From the NCBI RefSeq assembly GCF_905475345.1, contig NC_066591.1:3053501-3117500 (forward strand): DNA of 64,000 nt, read 5' to 3'. This stretch comes from Vespula vulgaris. Its lineage: Eukaryota > Arthropoda > Insecta > Hymenoptera > Vespidae. Both the position numbers and the translations under genes were made by a program. This document shows, one piece after another, positions 9,788-24,173 of this stretch (within the stretch, counting starts at the first letter, position 1; each line of letters opens with the position of its first letter). Under the pieces are notes generated by a model that was not told the origin of the DNA, did not search any database, and worked only from the letters and a program-made list of their open reading frames with translations.

Positions 9788-12700
9788 TAAGTAAAACATT
9801 CTTTTTGTTTTGTTGAAACGTATAGGATTAAGCAAACGAAATGATGTCTGTTTGAGAACGGATTTATGGGAGATTTCATTTCTCTTAAGCATTGCATTAT
9901 TTCTAGTATATTTTTTCAGGAAATATCTTAAATAAAAAGGATCTTAACAAGTAGAATTATTTTATCTACTGTTTCAAGTAAACGAGGTATATCTTAAATG
10001 TCTAATCAGGCAAGGACGCCCATAAAATCCGACTAAGTGCCGACTTAAAAGGTTATCCTGATCGTAATATAACGTAAACAATTCCTTGGCGTTTAAACAG
10101 GAAAACTTTTTTATGTTTTACGCGTACCCGCATTAAAATTCAAACTATTCCCAAAATAGTAGTTTGTGTCACATGAGAATTTCACGTTACGTCCCTAGCT
10201 ACGTTGTAATCGTCAAACGTGCCCGCCATTGAAGCGGAATTCGGGATAGCTCAGCCATTTGGAAAAAAATTCTTTTTAAGGATAAGAGTAGGCTGACGAA
10301 AAAAAAAGATCAGGGAAAAAGCTTTCATGCCAGGATCTTTTCCATGCATACGACCATTTTCATCTAAGAACCTACTAACGTAATGGCAACGTGATTAAAA
10401 TTAAAATTTAACACGAGCTTCATATCGGAACTACCAACGTGCGTTCAACGCAACACTTTCCTGCGGCAAATTATTCATAGGGCATTATTATTCATACAGT
10501 TCGCGGAGTTCTACGACTAATGACTTGAATTAATTCGATCGAAGTGAGAACAGGAAAAAGTTTTACAAATTCGGTAAGGACTATAATAATGAGTTTGACC
10601 GATTTACACTACTCGACCATTCGCCAAAAGAGGGAAAACGAGAAAAAAAATGTGCATATTTGTATGTGTATGAGAGAGAGAGAGAGGGAGAGAGAGAGAA
10701 AGAGAGAGAAAGTAAGTGAGAAAGAAGGAAAGAAAGAGAAAGAGAAAGAGAAAGAGAAAGAGAGAGAGAGACAATTCGTAAAATCTACTTGTCTTTAGAA
10801 ATTTCGTTCTCGTATAATTCCGTTCTACACCCTGTAGAGATTCAACGCCATTCTATATGCAATGCGTTTTAATTCGCTACTTCTCACAATGCGCATTATT
10901 CAAACAATTTCACCTCAAATATCGTACGCTCGCCACGAAGAAAATCCAATTCGTCGAATTAATTCGTAGCAAGGTTCGAAATAAAAAATCCTTGTATAAA
11001 ACAAAGAGAATTCATAGATTATAAAAGATATGAATGTAGGTTAAAGATTATATAGGGATGAAAAAAATGCAATAGATGATTTTCTATTGAACGAATGTCA
11101 AAATTAATACCATTGAAGGATAAAATTAATTGAAAAATTTAATGAATTCGACATAATAGAAATGAACAGAGAAATGTTTATTTTGCATTCGACAAAAAAA
11201 AAATCGACACGTTACATTTGATAAATGATCGACAGTATCAATTTAGATTTTACAAGTAATTATTTTTGCGATGTGACTTATATTTAATTAATCGAAATTT
11301 TTTCCCCATTTTTTTCTTTCTTGTTTTTTTTTCTTTCCTTGTTTTTTCTTTTTTTTTACCGTTCTTATGAATCCTCGCAAGTTCTCGATAAGTAATATCG
11401 CGAGAAAAGAGTCCGATACTCTTTCCTTTTTTTTTTTTACGTAATTAATTATGATCAAAGATCAGAGGAAACTGCAAGCTTTATAAGAACGACGTCAAAG
11501 TCGTCGACTTTGATTCTTGTCTATTCTCTTGGAAGTTCCAATTGAAATTATACTTCCCGTTCGTTCTCGACTGCATCGCGACGCAATTCGATTACATTGG
11601 AAACTGACCGACCGACCGATTTTTCCTCGATATTTTTTTCTTTATTATTTTTTTTTTCTTCTTTATCCAATATTTTTTTCTTCCTTTTTTTTCTTTCCCT
11701 TTTTTTTTGTTTCTTCTGTTTTCTTCGATTTTTATTTCTGCGTATGTGTGTTTCTTTTTAATGGTATGAACACGAACATTGCAGAAACGATATCTGGAAA
11801 ATATTCTAGCAGACCATGTAACCCCTTACACGAGCTCTTTTACATTATTCGAACGGAATATTCATAACTATGCAAACGGTAGATGGATATATCGTAACTT
11901 GCAGAGTCCCATTGTTTGATATCACGCTTCAACGAGTGAGTTCCATACGCCTACGCAGGTGTATTTCATATTTCTATTTCGATATAGTCATCGCAGTCAA
12001 CATATATGTACATACATACGTATCTATGTATGTATATATATGTATGTATATATGTATGTATATATGTACAGTAAACACCGAATGACCACGTTTTAATTAA
12101 ATCCTTATCGATCAAATTTCACCATCCTGTTTACACCTTGATGAGTTTTAATTGCTCTGTTAGATTCTTCAACAATTTCCCAGAATGAAAAGCTTCTTCG
12201 TTGTTCTCAAATACCTTCCATCTTGATCCCATAGAAACTGATATGCACCCAGTGACAATAATGAGAGCTATTCTGTGCATTTCTTTAGAAGAAAATTACT
12301 AAAAAACAATCTCTAAAGAAAAACTCTTGCCTTTCCTTCTTTTTCTTTTTCTCTCTCTTTCTTTCTCTCTTGCACAGTTTCTCATTTTATTATACATAAT
12401 TATAAAGAAAGTAATATCGTTGCTGGAATACTGAATATTTTATAATGAAACAAAATTTATTACATCGTGTTCATGGTGCTGATAAAAAATACATGCTAAA
12501 GAAATATTAAAATACAAATTTCACAGGAAAATAGTATTATCAATGAAACGTAAATTAATATTAATTGGAATTCACTAATAATTGATTAACATATACGCAT
12601 TTTATATTTTTGCGAAAAGATGTGTCGAAACAACAATTTATTCGAAAGACGGATAGAAAGAGAAAGAAATTTGCAACGCTATGATAAAGTAAGCAAAGAT

Positions 12701-15700
12701 AGAATAATGCGTTAGCTGCGTGTCTTGTGCACCGAATGTTAGCGCGAAAATACGTGTATGCGAAAGCGTAGAATTGTACGAACTCGACGAATCACGGTCC
12801 AGTGAGTACCCAGTTACAACCCTGCCAGATACAGTCAATGGGTTCGCGCTTCGAGGGATTACTACGTAGGTATGGGAGCTGGGACATCGGCATATTGCAT
12901 TGTGTACTTCGGAGAGTATCTCGCTACTTGATCCGCCGTAGGCTTACCCTACATCTCTTGATTCATGATTAGACACGTAGGTCAATCCCAAAACGTTGAG
13001 CCTTTCTAATATATTCATTCCTTTATAATATATAAATTCTATAATTTTTCTATAGAAATAATATTTTATTTCTTTTAATATAAAAAGTTTGTTTTACATT
13101 ATATTGAAGTATACAAAACGCGTTGAATAAATTTTCATGTCTGTCGGACTATCAATAACATAGTTCTTTGGTTATTTTAGATAGGGAAGAGTATCGTAAA
13201 GCTATGTAATTTTAACTTGACATTTTTTCTTACTTTCTATTCATAAATATACGTAAAATGGTCGCAGGTGCAGTTTTCTTCTTCAAAATGGAACAGTGTA
13301 TGTACGTACGTGTTAATGAGTCTGTCACGTTCACGTGTCTATATGCAAATTAGCACATCTACCGGCGTCATAGGTATTATAATCAATTTAATACCCAGGT
13401 GCACAAAAGAGAGAGAGAGAGAGAGAGACAGAGATAGAGAGAAAGAGGGAGAAAAGGAATTGCATGTAAACGCGATGTTTCCCTGAGGGGATCGCTCAAT
13501 TAACAGGCATCGCGAACAAGTAATCAATCTACGGAGCTTTTAAGCTAGAACAAGGTCGATAGAAGCACTAGTAGCTTCTTCGGAGTCTGCAGACGAACAT
13601 TGAAAGCAAACGATCGACCAATGAAAGGAGGAGAAATGGAAAATGGCTTTTGTCTTATTTCTTTTGTTCATCAACGATAGATCCTGTATATAAGTATACA
13701 TAGGTACTTTGTAGTTTCTTACCTTCAGCGATAAGAAACGAACGTTTGCTATATTTAATAACAGTGCTACGACAGAATTTATATAGCCAAGTAATACTTC
13801 GAAGTCTCTCTTAATAGAAAGTGACTTTAATTATGAGAGACAGAAAGGAGGAAAATAAAAAAACAAAAAGGAAGAGAAGAAAAAATAGAAGGAGGAAAAG
13901 ACTCTTTCACGTTGTACGCTCGTATAATAAATTTACGAATTTGTTACGGAACAGCTCGGAAACGAAAAGGGTATTCATAAATCAAGGAAAGCCCAGCGTA
14001 CATACAGAACATTTGTTAAGTAAACGCCAGTAGCGCTAGGTTTTAACGCGTTCAACGCGAGCGACCAAGAGAAGAGGTCGAGTTTGTAGAAATCATAATC
14101 GTCTGTACTTTCCTATATGTTCCCTCGGTCTATCGCGATAAAATAAAGTTTGCTACCTAAATATATATAAGCGTGTATGTGTATATATATGGACACGCAA
14201 ATGGATCAATTATTATAAAAGTGTTAAAGTTTTTAAGAATCTTAAATGCTTCATTCGTTCGACATAATCCAACGAGTAATAATGCAAAGTATTTGTTTTT
14301 TTTTTCCCCCATAAAAATAAATTTATTTCTCTTCGATGTTCACTCGTCGAAGTATGGAAAATACTGGTAAGAAATTAATTAAGCGCATTATCATTTGTCT
14401 TCGAAAAATTTACGTAATCTGCCTTTTGCTTGCGTCATGAAACATAAATAATTCTATGAATTCATATCGCAATAATGGGAACATTTCAATAATTTTGTAT
14501 TTCCTTGGTGATCCAATTTGATTATTAAATTTTGTAGAAAATTAAATTAGTTTGGTGTAGGAAACGTGCAAGAATCGTTCATGGAGTTATGTGTTTCCTA
14601 CAATTATTATCTAAATATGAAACAATGCATACAGCCACGTAATGTCAAATTGATAATAGAATATGAGAAAGAATACGTTATCAATTTACAATGGTTAAAT
14701 AAACTCGTTTCACAAATTGGATAGGAATTGTATACGTCAAAAACATATTTTCCACGTTGATTCGACATCACTCGTACGCGCGCATGTACAAAATTAATAA
14801 AAAAAAAAAGAAAGAAAAGAAAAAAAGCAATGAAAAAATAAAAGTATAAATGAATGAACCATTTTTGAAAAAATAAAAGTATGAATGACTGCATTAAAAA
14901 TTCGTCGAAAACAAGAAAGATCGAACATAACTTATATCTATTTTTTACTTATATTACCTACTCATATATTTACAGTTCAGTTTTAGTTATTTATATATAT
15001 ATTTTTTTCACAAAAATCGCAAGAAGGCGTGTAAAACGATAAGACGGTACCTAAAGAGATATTTTCTCTTTCAAGAAAAGGAAGGAAAGGAAGGAAGGAA
15101 GGAAGGAAGGAAGATAGAAAGAAAAGAAAAAAGAATAAGAAATAACGAGTGAGTGAAGGAGAAAGAAAGAAATAGAAAGAACGAAGGAAAGAAAAGAAAG
15201 AAAACACGCGTGCAGGCATGGAAGGTAAGATGGCAGATTGCCCCGCTGGGATAAAGGTCGGAGTAACAGGGCCTGGTGATTCAATAAAGCAGATAGCATA
15301 GAGAGAACAAGGTGGTGGGAAGCATTGCGCTCAGCTGACTGTTGGAATGCTTCCAAACCATCCAAAGGATCTCTTAGAAAACGAGCATTTTTCCCGCGTG
15401 CAATCGTACGTACATACGTATGAACGCGCGTGACGTAAGCATATACATGCATATGTACATCCACGTTAGTCGTCGATTTATTCTTTGAAAATGGATCTTT
15501 TATTAAAATCGGGAAAATTCAATTTTATTTTCCTCTCTTCTCTTTTTTCTTTTTCCTTCTTTTTTCTTTTTATTTCTACCGTTCGCTTATACATGCGTAT
15601 ACGATGAGAAAAGTCATGCAGAAAGCTTTGATATTCGTACTTATAAACTTTTAACTATTTTTTTATAATACATTCAAATCCAAATAGAAAATATAAATTC

Positions 15701-16351
15701 TGTGGAAACATGAAACGATGAAACATTCGGATGTATATATGTTTGTGTGTGTATATGTATGTATATATATATACTTATTTTTCCTCTCCTTTATATTTAA
15801 TATCTAACCTGTAAAAGAAAACTCGAGAAAATACGAAATTTTTTCGTTATTTTCGTTGTATAATAGGATTACATCGAACAAACTCGTGAATTTGTTTCTG
15901 GTGTTTCCTTCTTTTTTCTTTTCTTTTTTATGACTTATGGGAGTAAAAGGAATAAACTAATATATAATCTTTGGAAGATTTTAACCAAAAAAATCCCGTA
16001 AGGTAGACGCTTTAACGTTATTTTTTCGAAATAAGAATTTTTCTTCATTCTTCGTTCAAACCTCTTCCAGCACGTTGCTACATTCCGAGCTTAAACATGT
16101 ACATATATACATATACGTGGTACATAAGTATGAGTATTCTGAAGCGGATATTCAACCCCTGGGACAAATAGCGGTAAACTGTTCGCAACCCCGGAGTTGC
16201 TCGCTTTAAGATTCAAGCGTTATGAGAAGAGAGTCTTCTCGGATTCACACGAACGGACAGAGTAGCAAGGTTAACGAAATTCGGGATGAACGCAAGTGAA
16301 TTTTAAATAATTCCGTTCGTATAACGAAAAAATTCGATCTTTATCTTGTAC

Positions 16352-16353
<2 letters not shown>
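9788..16353. other. Intergenic, no gene seen
   Basis: AT-rich DNA with GA tracts (10672-10770, 13408-13455), T-rich runs (11280-11360, 11637-11760), a TATG/TATA repeat (12004-12068) and a GGAA tract (15077-15113). Somewhat CpG-rich single-copy patches at 10000-10260 and 12770-12960 might be regulatory. Confidence 0.5.
10672..10770. repeat. GA / GAAA microsatellite
   Basis: About 100 bases of GA with AAGAGA and GAAAGA interruptions. Confidence 0.9.

Positions 16354-16421
<68 letters not shown>
16354..16421. repeat. (TTA)n microsatellite
   Basis: About 22 uninterrupted TTA/ATT units. Confidence 0.95.
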
Positions 16422-16762
16422 TTGTTTTTTCTTTTCATTCGTTTATCCCATCCATCTTCTTTCTGTGAATACTAATCCGTTATACTCTCATCGTAATTTC
16501 CATTGAATTAATCTTTCTCTTGTTAATTGAAAAATTTATTATTTACTTACGTACGCATTTAGATATATGAGATGATACTCCACAGGCACTCTCAGACAGT
16601 ATATCGTGAGTTTCATGGCCAGAGAGTCTACTATATGGACACTCGATGAAATATGTTTGATCCGTTGACGTACGCGGCTAATCGAACAACGTGCAGTCGA
16701 TACACACAAGGGATAGGGGAAATCGATCGGCTTTCCCACGACTAACGGATGTCACATACCAT

Positions 16763-16850
16763 CCCTCTCTTTGTCTCTCTCTCTCTCTTTCTCTCTCTCT
16801 ATCTCTCTATCTATCTATCTATCTACCTATCTATCTATCTCTAGCTCTCT
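16763..16850. repeat. CT then (ATCT)n compound microsatellite
   Basis: (CT)n changes into (ATCT)n and back. It creates a false open frame. Confidence 0.9.
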
Positions 16851-19639
16851 CAATCTCCTTTAATGATGCATTATCCGTTAACGAGAATACATCATGGCAA
16901 TGCAATAAAAATCACGTCGAACGAGGAAGATCACCCTATAATCTTATTTCCAGAGTTCCTCTCATTTTATTTCAACGAAATTCGGAGATTTTTTCGTCTA
17001 ACGTTCGTTGTGAGAAACATGGCCATCCGTAAAAGAGGGACGTAGAACCTCGAAATAGATTGTTCCACTACGGTGTAGTGTCGTATAACGTTTTCCCTGG
17101 GACAAGGATTTCGCTAAGTAATTAGAATCCGGTTGCTTTATCCCTTGGGAAATGCCAGCCATACGGCGAACTCGTTATCCGAGGGACGCCGCATTTCGTT
17201 TATTAATATTTCTCATCTTGCTTCATCTGTATCGATCATTTGAAAGGAAACGACGATTTCCAACGACACTTCGGTGGACTTTTTCTCCGGGATAGAATTT
17301 CTTTTTTCTTCCTTCTCGTTCGTTTCTTCTTTTTCTAAATATTCTTTTCAATTTTCTTTCTTTCCTCTTTTTTCCTTTTCGTCGAAACGTTGTCAAAAAC
17401 ATTGAATTTCTTCGGGACATAATCAGAAGGAATGTTGTAAATGTACATAGGTAGATCTTAATTATTGGATTAATATCCCGGTAAAGTTTTAATGAAATTA
17501 ACCAAAAATTTGTAGGAGTACGATTAGCTTATCCATCTGAAAGTTTGTGGGAACACGGGCGGGGTACAGTTTGGCCCTTATCGGATTACTTTAGTTATAA
17601 TATTTATGATACTCGCCGCGTTCAGCTCCGTAGCAACAGCTGCCACGTACATTTATCACTGGTGCATGCGCGCGAGTCCGTGCGTATCTATACGATGCGC
17701 TACCGAAATTTCCGCCGTTACACATACGTAACCGTTATATCTACGTATATCTCTACCTTTATATGTATACCTCTCGAGTAATCGAGAACGATAAGCCACG
17801 CAAATCGTTCCCGCAAAAGCGTATAGAACCGTATAAATCTAATGACGCGCTTCCCGCTTGTCGCTACTTGCGTTTTAAGCGTTTTCATTCCCGATTGATT
17901 TCTCGCCCGTTTCAACGAATACACGTGTTTTATACGTGCGTGAAAACAAATACACAAATATATATATATATATATATATATCCCAAAGAATCATTTTAAT
18001 AATTCGAATCGAGTACACGCATCGAGGTTTATCTACAGTTCAAACATTTTGCAATATTTATACCATAAAATATCGCTCCTTTAATTTTACGCGTTGAGAT
18101 TTGAAAATTATTGACATCGTTTATTTCAACGTTAATTTATTTTATTACTGTTTTCTTTTTTTTTTTTTAAATAACAATTCAACGTTTTACCTTTGTTTTA
18201 CCTTTTTTAATTTATCCTTTTCAACGCTTAGGGGAAAAATATCAATGGTTCATTAAAAATTTTTACAGTGTGAGCTATTTTATACTTATCTATTGTATAG
18301 ATAAAATAAAATAAACATTTTTTTTTAATACTAATTTTCAATGAATTTTCTATACAACTTTTCAAAATTCTTTTTCTTCGTACCGATTTAAAAATCAGAA
18401 GAAGAAAGAAAACAAGAAAAAAAGAAACAAACATCCTTTTTATATAAAACCGATAGAAAATCGATGCAAACTCGATGTCAAGATAAAAAAATATTTGTTA
18501 ATATTTCGTTATTATTAATTTCATCACTGCCAAATTCGACGTAAAGATATATGTTAGAAACGAGCCGACTAGTCAGTCTATCGAGTAAATCGAGGGAATA
18601 CATTTCCATACGTTTTCAACGTTCTCTCTTTTTCGCTCTGTCTCTATCTTTCCATTTCTCTCTCTCTCTCTCTCTCTTTTTCTCTTTCTACAGGCAGCAC
18701 GCCGTTTCTGAAGATCGTGTCTTATTAAAAGATAATGTTAGCCGTATGAAAAGGTCGAGGGTCTTATCAAAATTCATGCCGAATAAATAGGAGGAATACT
18801 TCCTGGCTGGCTGCCTGGCATTCGCGACGAGAAAGCAACGAAAAGAGATGAGGAATGAGTTGGGTGAAGAAGATGGTAGTGGTAGTGGTGATGTTGGTTG
18901 GATGGGAAGGATGAGAAGTGGTTGTGGAGGGGGTAGGAGGAGGAGGGAGTGAGAGCAGGAGGGAGAGGATGAGAGGAGGAGCAAAATAGTAGAGGCGTAA
19001 TGAAACGCAGGAAATCCAAAAGTTCGTACGGAAGAGAGAGTACGAATGCTCGCGTCAAGCCTTTGCCCTTCCTTTCTCTCTTTCTCTCTCTCTCTCTCTT
19101 CTTTTTCTCTTTTTGAACTAACTCGAAAGTTTGTCTGAGTGCAACGGTGATCTCTAATAGAAAAAGAAAGAGTAAAAAAGTAAGCGCGAGGGAAGTGGAA
19201 GTAACGGAAACTTAAAAAAAAAAAAAAGAAAAAGAAAAAAGAAAAGAAAGAAAAAAGAAGGACGACAGAGAGGAAAGGTTAAAATCAAGGATGGTGTTGG
19301 GAAAGGATATGAGAACGTTCAATGGAGGTGTTAAATCATCCAAAAACAAAGACGAATATTTCTCGTTACTTTCAACGATATTATGTGGCAACGATCGTTC
19401 CCTTATCTTTTAGTTTTCTTGTAAATTATATAAATTTTATTATTCGATTTTGTTTGATTTCGTTTTATTTCGTTTTACTATTTCGAAAGACGAATTATTT
19501 CACGAAACAAAATTTATTCTTTATTCCTCTCTCTCTCTCCCTTTTTTATTTTGTTTTACTTTGTTTTATTTTATTTTATTCATTAATATCAATTAACGAG
19601 ACTAATACATTTTCACTTGAATCGTTCAAAGATCAGTTT

Positions 19640-19995
19640 GAATGAAAGTATTAGCATTCGTTGATTGGAATCGGCACACGAGGAAAACATTTAGATCGAG
19701 GACGACTAAAGTACGAAATACTAGTAGAAAATAAATAGGAGTATAAGAGGATGGATAAGAAGGAAGGCCATACAGAAAAGTGGAAGGAGAAAATCGGACG
19801 GAAGGATTTCGTATAGGGAAAGAAGACCGTGTGAAATAAAAGGGAAGGGAGTGAGAAAGGATGGAAGAAGAGAAGGGCTGGGAAGAAAGGAAGGGAAGTT
19901 TTAGAAAGATACTGTGCTTGGTCTTTCGTAGAATGAAAGGCGGAAAGGAGTGCGAGAAATATAAGGACGATAGAGAACGAAGGTGGTCGGCTATG
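19640..19995. other. Purine-biased strand segment
   Basis: About 350 bases in which the plus strand is strongly purine-rich (GGAAGGA, GAAGAAG, GGGAAGGGAG and similar) without being a simple repeat. It switches abruptly to pyrimidine-rich CT sequence at about 19996. The minus-strand ORFs of over 140 codons here (rich in F, S, P and L) are a by-product of this bias. Confidence 0.6.
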
Positions 19996-20219
19996 GTCTC
20001 TCTTTCTCTCTCTCTCTTTCTTTTTCTTTGAATGTGACTGTATGAGTGCAAGAAAAAGAGAAAAAGAGAGAAGGACGCACGGCCGCACCCGAGCGAGCTT
20101 TCAGCACGAAAGCTGCCGTAAAGCCGGCCGTTTCAACGAATGTTAGGAATATCTATCTCGACAAGCTAAAACCAGCATACATATGGTAAGAATAGCTTCA
20201 ATGGAGAGGACCAACATAC

Positions 20220-20360
20220 TCTCTCCTTCTCTTTCTCTCTCCCTTTCTCTCTCTCTCTCTCTTTCTTTCCCTTTCTTTCTCTTTCTACAGAATATCGAAT
20301 GCTGTACCACGAGTACCGAGAGAGAAAGAGAAAGAGAGAGATAGCAGAGAGAGGGAGAAG
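20220..20360. repeat. CT tract facing a GA tract (inverted repeat)
   Basis: A CT-rich run (20220-20286) is followed after about 32 bases by a GA-rich run (20319-20360). The two arms are largely complementary, so the strand could fold into an imperfect hairpin or cruciform. Confidence 0.7.
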
Positions 20361-21683
20361 ATGTTGAAAGCATCCTTGCACGTTTATATAATCTCGCTTG
20401 CGGTTTACCTTCAAACTTCCGATGCCGGTATGCGTTTTGGTGTCCAGTCATCCGCGTTATCGCACTCTCCTTTCATCTCAAAATCGCAATAGAAGAGACT
20501 CATACTTCCTTCTTTTTTCCGTTTATCCGAGACCATGCGACATCGTGCAAATATATATTTGATATTCTTTTACTCGAGAAAAAGTGAATGAATGTATATA
20601 TATATTTTTTTATCGCGTAATTTCATTAAAATTCTTTCTTTTAATTAATACAACGATTTTCATCGGAATATTTCGTAGTGATGTAATTATTGTTTTTTGT
20701 TTTTTTTTTCTAGGGAATATAGGGAGCATGAAAAAGAAATATGTATTGTATGTATATATATATGTATATGTGTATATAAAATTTTTTAAAACATTATTCC
20801 GATCCAAGAAGACAGGTTGGGTATAAAAAAGTTTCAAAATTCTTTTCTCTCCTTCCAAGAAATTTCGTGGAGGATCGTGGAGTTGAGCACGTCTACCCGT
20901 AAATCGTTGTCAACGAAATTGGAAGTCACGTTCGCCTGCTCTCGTGATCGCGATCCACGACGAGTGCACGTAAAATGAGTGGAGACGTCGAAGCTTTTCC
21001 GAAAGTAGTCGCTAACTTAAGTTTCCTGTCTTCCCTATAAAAACGTGAGACCCTTGGAAAAAGGGGAATATCCTTTTAAGAACGATGCCGATCCTGGCCG
21101 TCGTCCTATTTCCTACGAGCAATCGTACGACCATCTTGATTTTCCATTTATTATTCGATTACCATCTTTCACAACGTGCTAGAACGCCGATCAAAAACAT
21201 ATGTTATTTAACGAGCCATCACTTGCTAGGATGACTTTTATCTTCAAGAAAAATTTTCACATGGAAAATACATATATGTGTATATACATATATATGTATA
21301 TATTTGTATAAATATCTGTACTTCAATTTACTATCATATTTCGTTTATCTACATTAAAAATGTAGTTTGTTTTTTTTTATATTTATTCATTTCATCGTTC
21401 TCCAAATATTTCAAATTTACCATTCCATGGATTAAAATAAAATAAAATGTACAACTCCAATCGATTAAAAATATTATATGAATTGTAATATCTGATAAAA
21501 TGTAAATGAATACTTTAATATAAACATAGAAACTAGAAGAAACGATTGTAGATAAACTTTTACGCTGATCTTATCAGATATTCTTTTTTTCACGATGTAC
21601 GGGCTTACGGGGAGCTTTACGACACAAGTAAACGGCGTTTTTCAGTAGGGATCTGTCCCTACGAAGAAAACTAGCTCGATAAC

Positions 21684-21725
<42 letters not shown>

Positions 21726-24142
21726 ACACTTTCATTTTCTCTCTCTAAGGTTCTCGTGTCGCAACGATCGCGTCGCTCTGTTACATAATGAATTTCGCGT
21801 CCTCTGTTCGTAGAGATCGCTTAATTATCTTCTCGATTGTGCTCGTCGAACAATGCCGTGCGACAATGGCACATAGAAACGTTTTCATAATTGAAAGCAC
21901 CCAGGTTGGCCACCGTCATCTGGATTTTCTATCGTTTTCGACCGTCTAAGAAGACGTCGCGTACGATTTTGCGGTCGAAATGCTTTTCTTCTCTCATACC
22001 ATCTCTCCTTGGGAAAGGATCTAACGTCAAACGATCTAGCTGAAATCTCCGGGATAAATTAAGCCCCGGTAATTACCGTTTCTCGTAGTTAATGCAAATT
22101 TCAGCAATTCAAGAATTATTAAACGGCATTTTTAACAATTGAAAAAATAATTTAATCGCGAATTTAGTCGCTAAATTTCTTCTTTTTTCCTTTTCTCTAT
22201 TTTTTCTCGAATAACTAGAAACTAAGAAAAGATCATTATTTAAAGAACGTTTCGAAAATCGTCGATATAGATAAGAGCAACTTCGTTTTCGAAAACCATC
22301 CTGCTATCTTTCTTCCTCTTCGTTAGATTTTAATGAAGAGTTCCTTTTGCGAACGCGTTTCACATCGATCACACCAGTGCGACTTTTATTCTGAGATTAG
22401 TAGAAGCTGTGAAATAGATGGAAAAAGGAAAAAAAGTAAACGAAAGAAGAGAGAGAGAGAGAGTAAAAACAAAAGCGTTGAGTGTCACATTGGAAAAACT
22501 GGTGCTGAGATATTTAGTAGAAAATCAAAAAAAGAAAGAGAGTCAAGATGAAGTATGAAACATTTCATCTCCATTTAAAAATAAAATAACACGAACCGCA
22601 TCATCGACCAATAATTTTTTAACAGATTAAATATCTCGTAATATCCTTCGATATTGCTTCGATATGAATCATTAGCACAGTTCGATCTTGTTCTCAAAGC
22701 GAATATCTCGAAACGTTTTGCATTTCTTTTATTCATTACGACTTCAATTTATTTTCATTGACGAACTTAATCGAAGATCGTTCGATAAGAGAAAAGAGAT
22801 CTTTAATATTATACATACAGGTATCGTTTACAATTCAAATTTATTAATATTTCTCTCTACGGAACATTTAATAACAATATAGGAACTTGCGAAATCTTGT
22901 AGTATTCGGTAACAGCAGTGACGTTCTCAGAATAGACAGTAAAATTAATCAGACAGGAGCACGTGTTAGCGACATACTCTCTAACTCTGTATATCATTAG
23001 TTAATATAACATTGACTTTGAAATTCTTGAGATTATTGTTCTAAAGAAAACATCGTCGGATTTCAATAATCAACTGACAAATATAATGTATATGTGTAAT
23101 GAGTGTCTATGTAATGCGATTATAAAAATTAACAAAGCTACAATATCTAAGTAAGAAAAGCGTCGATGGATGATGTTCGATAAAATGCATTAGAGAAAGA
23201 AGATACAAGCGATCTTTTCTACCCACTAATAATATATAAAGGATTTTTTCTCTTACGTATTAGCTAGAATCAATGAGTATCGATCGTTCGAGAGGATTAG
23301 AAGACAAGATCGCGCGGTCTCGGTGTAATTAACGATATCGACGCTCTTGTAAAAATGTTCCTTCGATCGAACACCATAGAGCACTTTCGATCGTTCGTTA
23401 CGAGGCTATAGAACGTTCCACTCCCTCTCTCTCTCTCTCTTTCTCTCTTTCTCTCATTTTACTCTTCTGTATCTCTCCCAATAGTACCTCGAAGCAGACG
23501 AATCGAATTAAGTCTCTAGGACCGTTCTAGCTTTAACGAGCCGTAGATTTACTCGACTCGTTCATCGAATAGCTTCCACTACAACGTTCTACCACCACGT
23601 TTGCTACACCACGGTTACACACACTTTCGTATAACAACGATAAACCGAGCTCTCGTAGCTTCTTCGTTGGCACCTCTGTCGCGAGAGTACGTAGGTAAAC
23701 AAGTGGCTTTATTCTGTCGCGTAAATATAGACCTTACTCTATCAGCTGGCAGAAACGGAATCGCATCAGCAGTTGTCCGATGAAATCGAATGTTCGTCAG
23801 AATTGAAAAAGCGAAACGATCGATTCCTCTTAACAATTCTTTCATTTCAAATATCGTTGAACCTAATGACATTTAATTCGATTAACGTTTATGTGCTCGA
23901 TTGAACTTATTCTCACTAGACCAGATGTCAGTTTTATTTTGTTATACATCATTCATAGAGAAATTTAGAAAGAGGAATTTAATAATAACAGTAACGTCGC
24001 CAATAAAATTTAATATTTTTATCCACTTTGTTATAATTATAGATACAATTTTTATATTGATAATAAAATGTATGGAAGAAGATCGTTCGATAGATCTCCG
24101 TGGATTCGATGTCGCATATTTTGAGATCCTCTTTTCAAAGCT

Positions 24143-24173
<31 letters not shown>

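Noticed and set aside
10829..10838. ACCCTGTAGA, the first ten bases of miR-10
   Set aside because: The match stops after ten bases and no hairpin partner is evident; chance is sufficient.
13165..13210. miR-9-like seed TCTTTGGTTAT followed by AAAGCTAT-like sequence
   Set aside because: The potential stem is poorly paired and the loop is too close for a 22-base mature arm, so it does not fit a miRNA precursor.
19626..20088. Overlapping minus-strand ORFs of 141 and 145 codons
   Set aside because: They arise from strong purine bias of the plus strand, which removes stops. They are low-complexity S/F/L/P sequences, and two frames are open at once.
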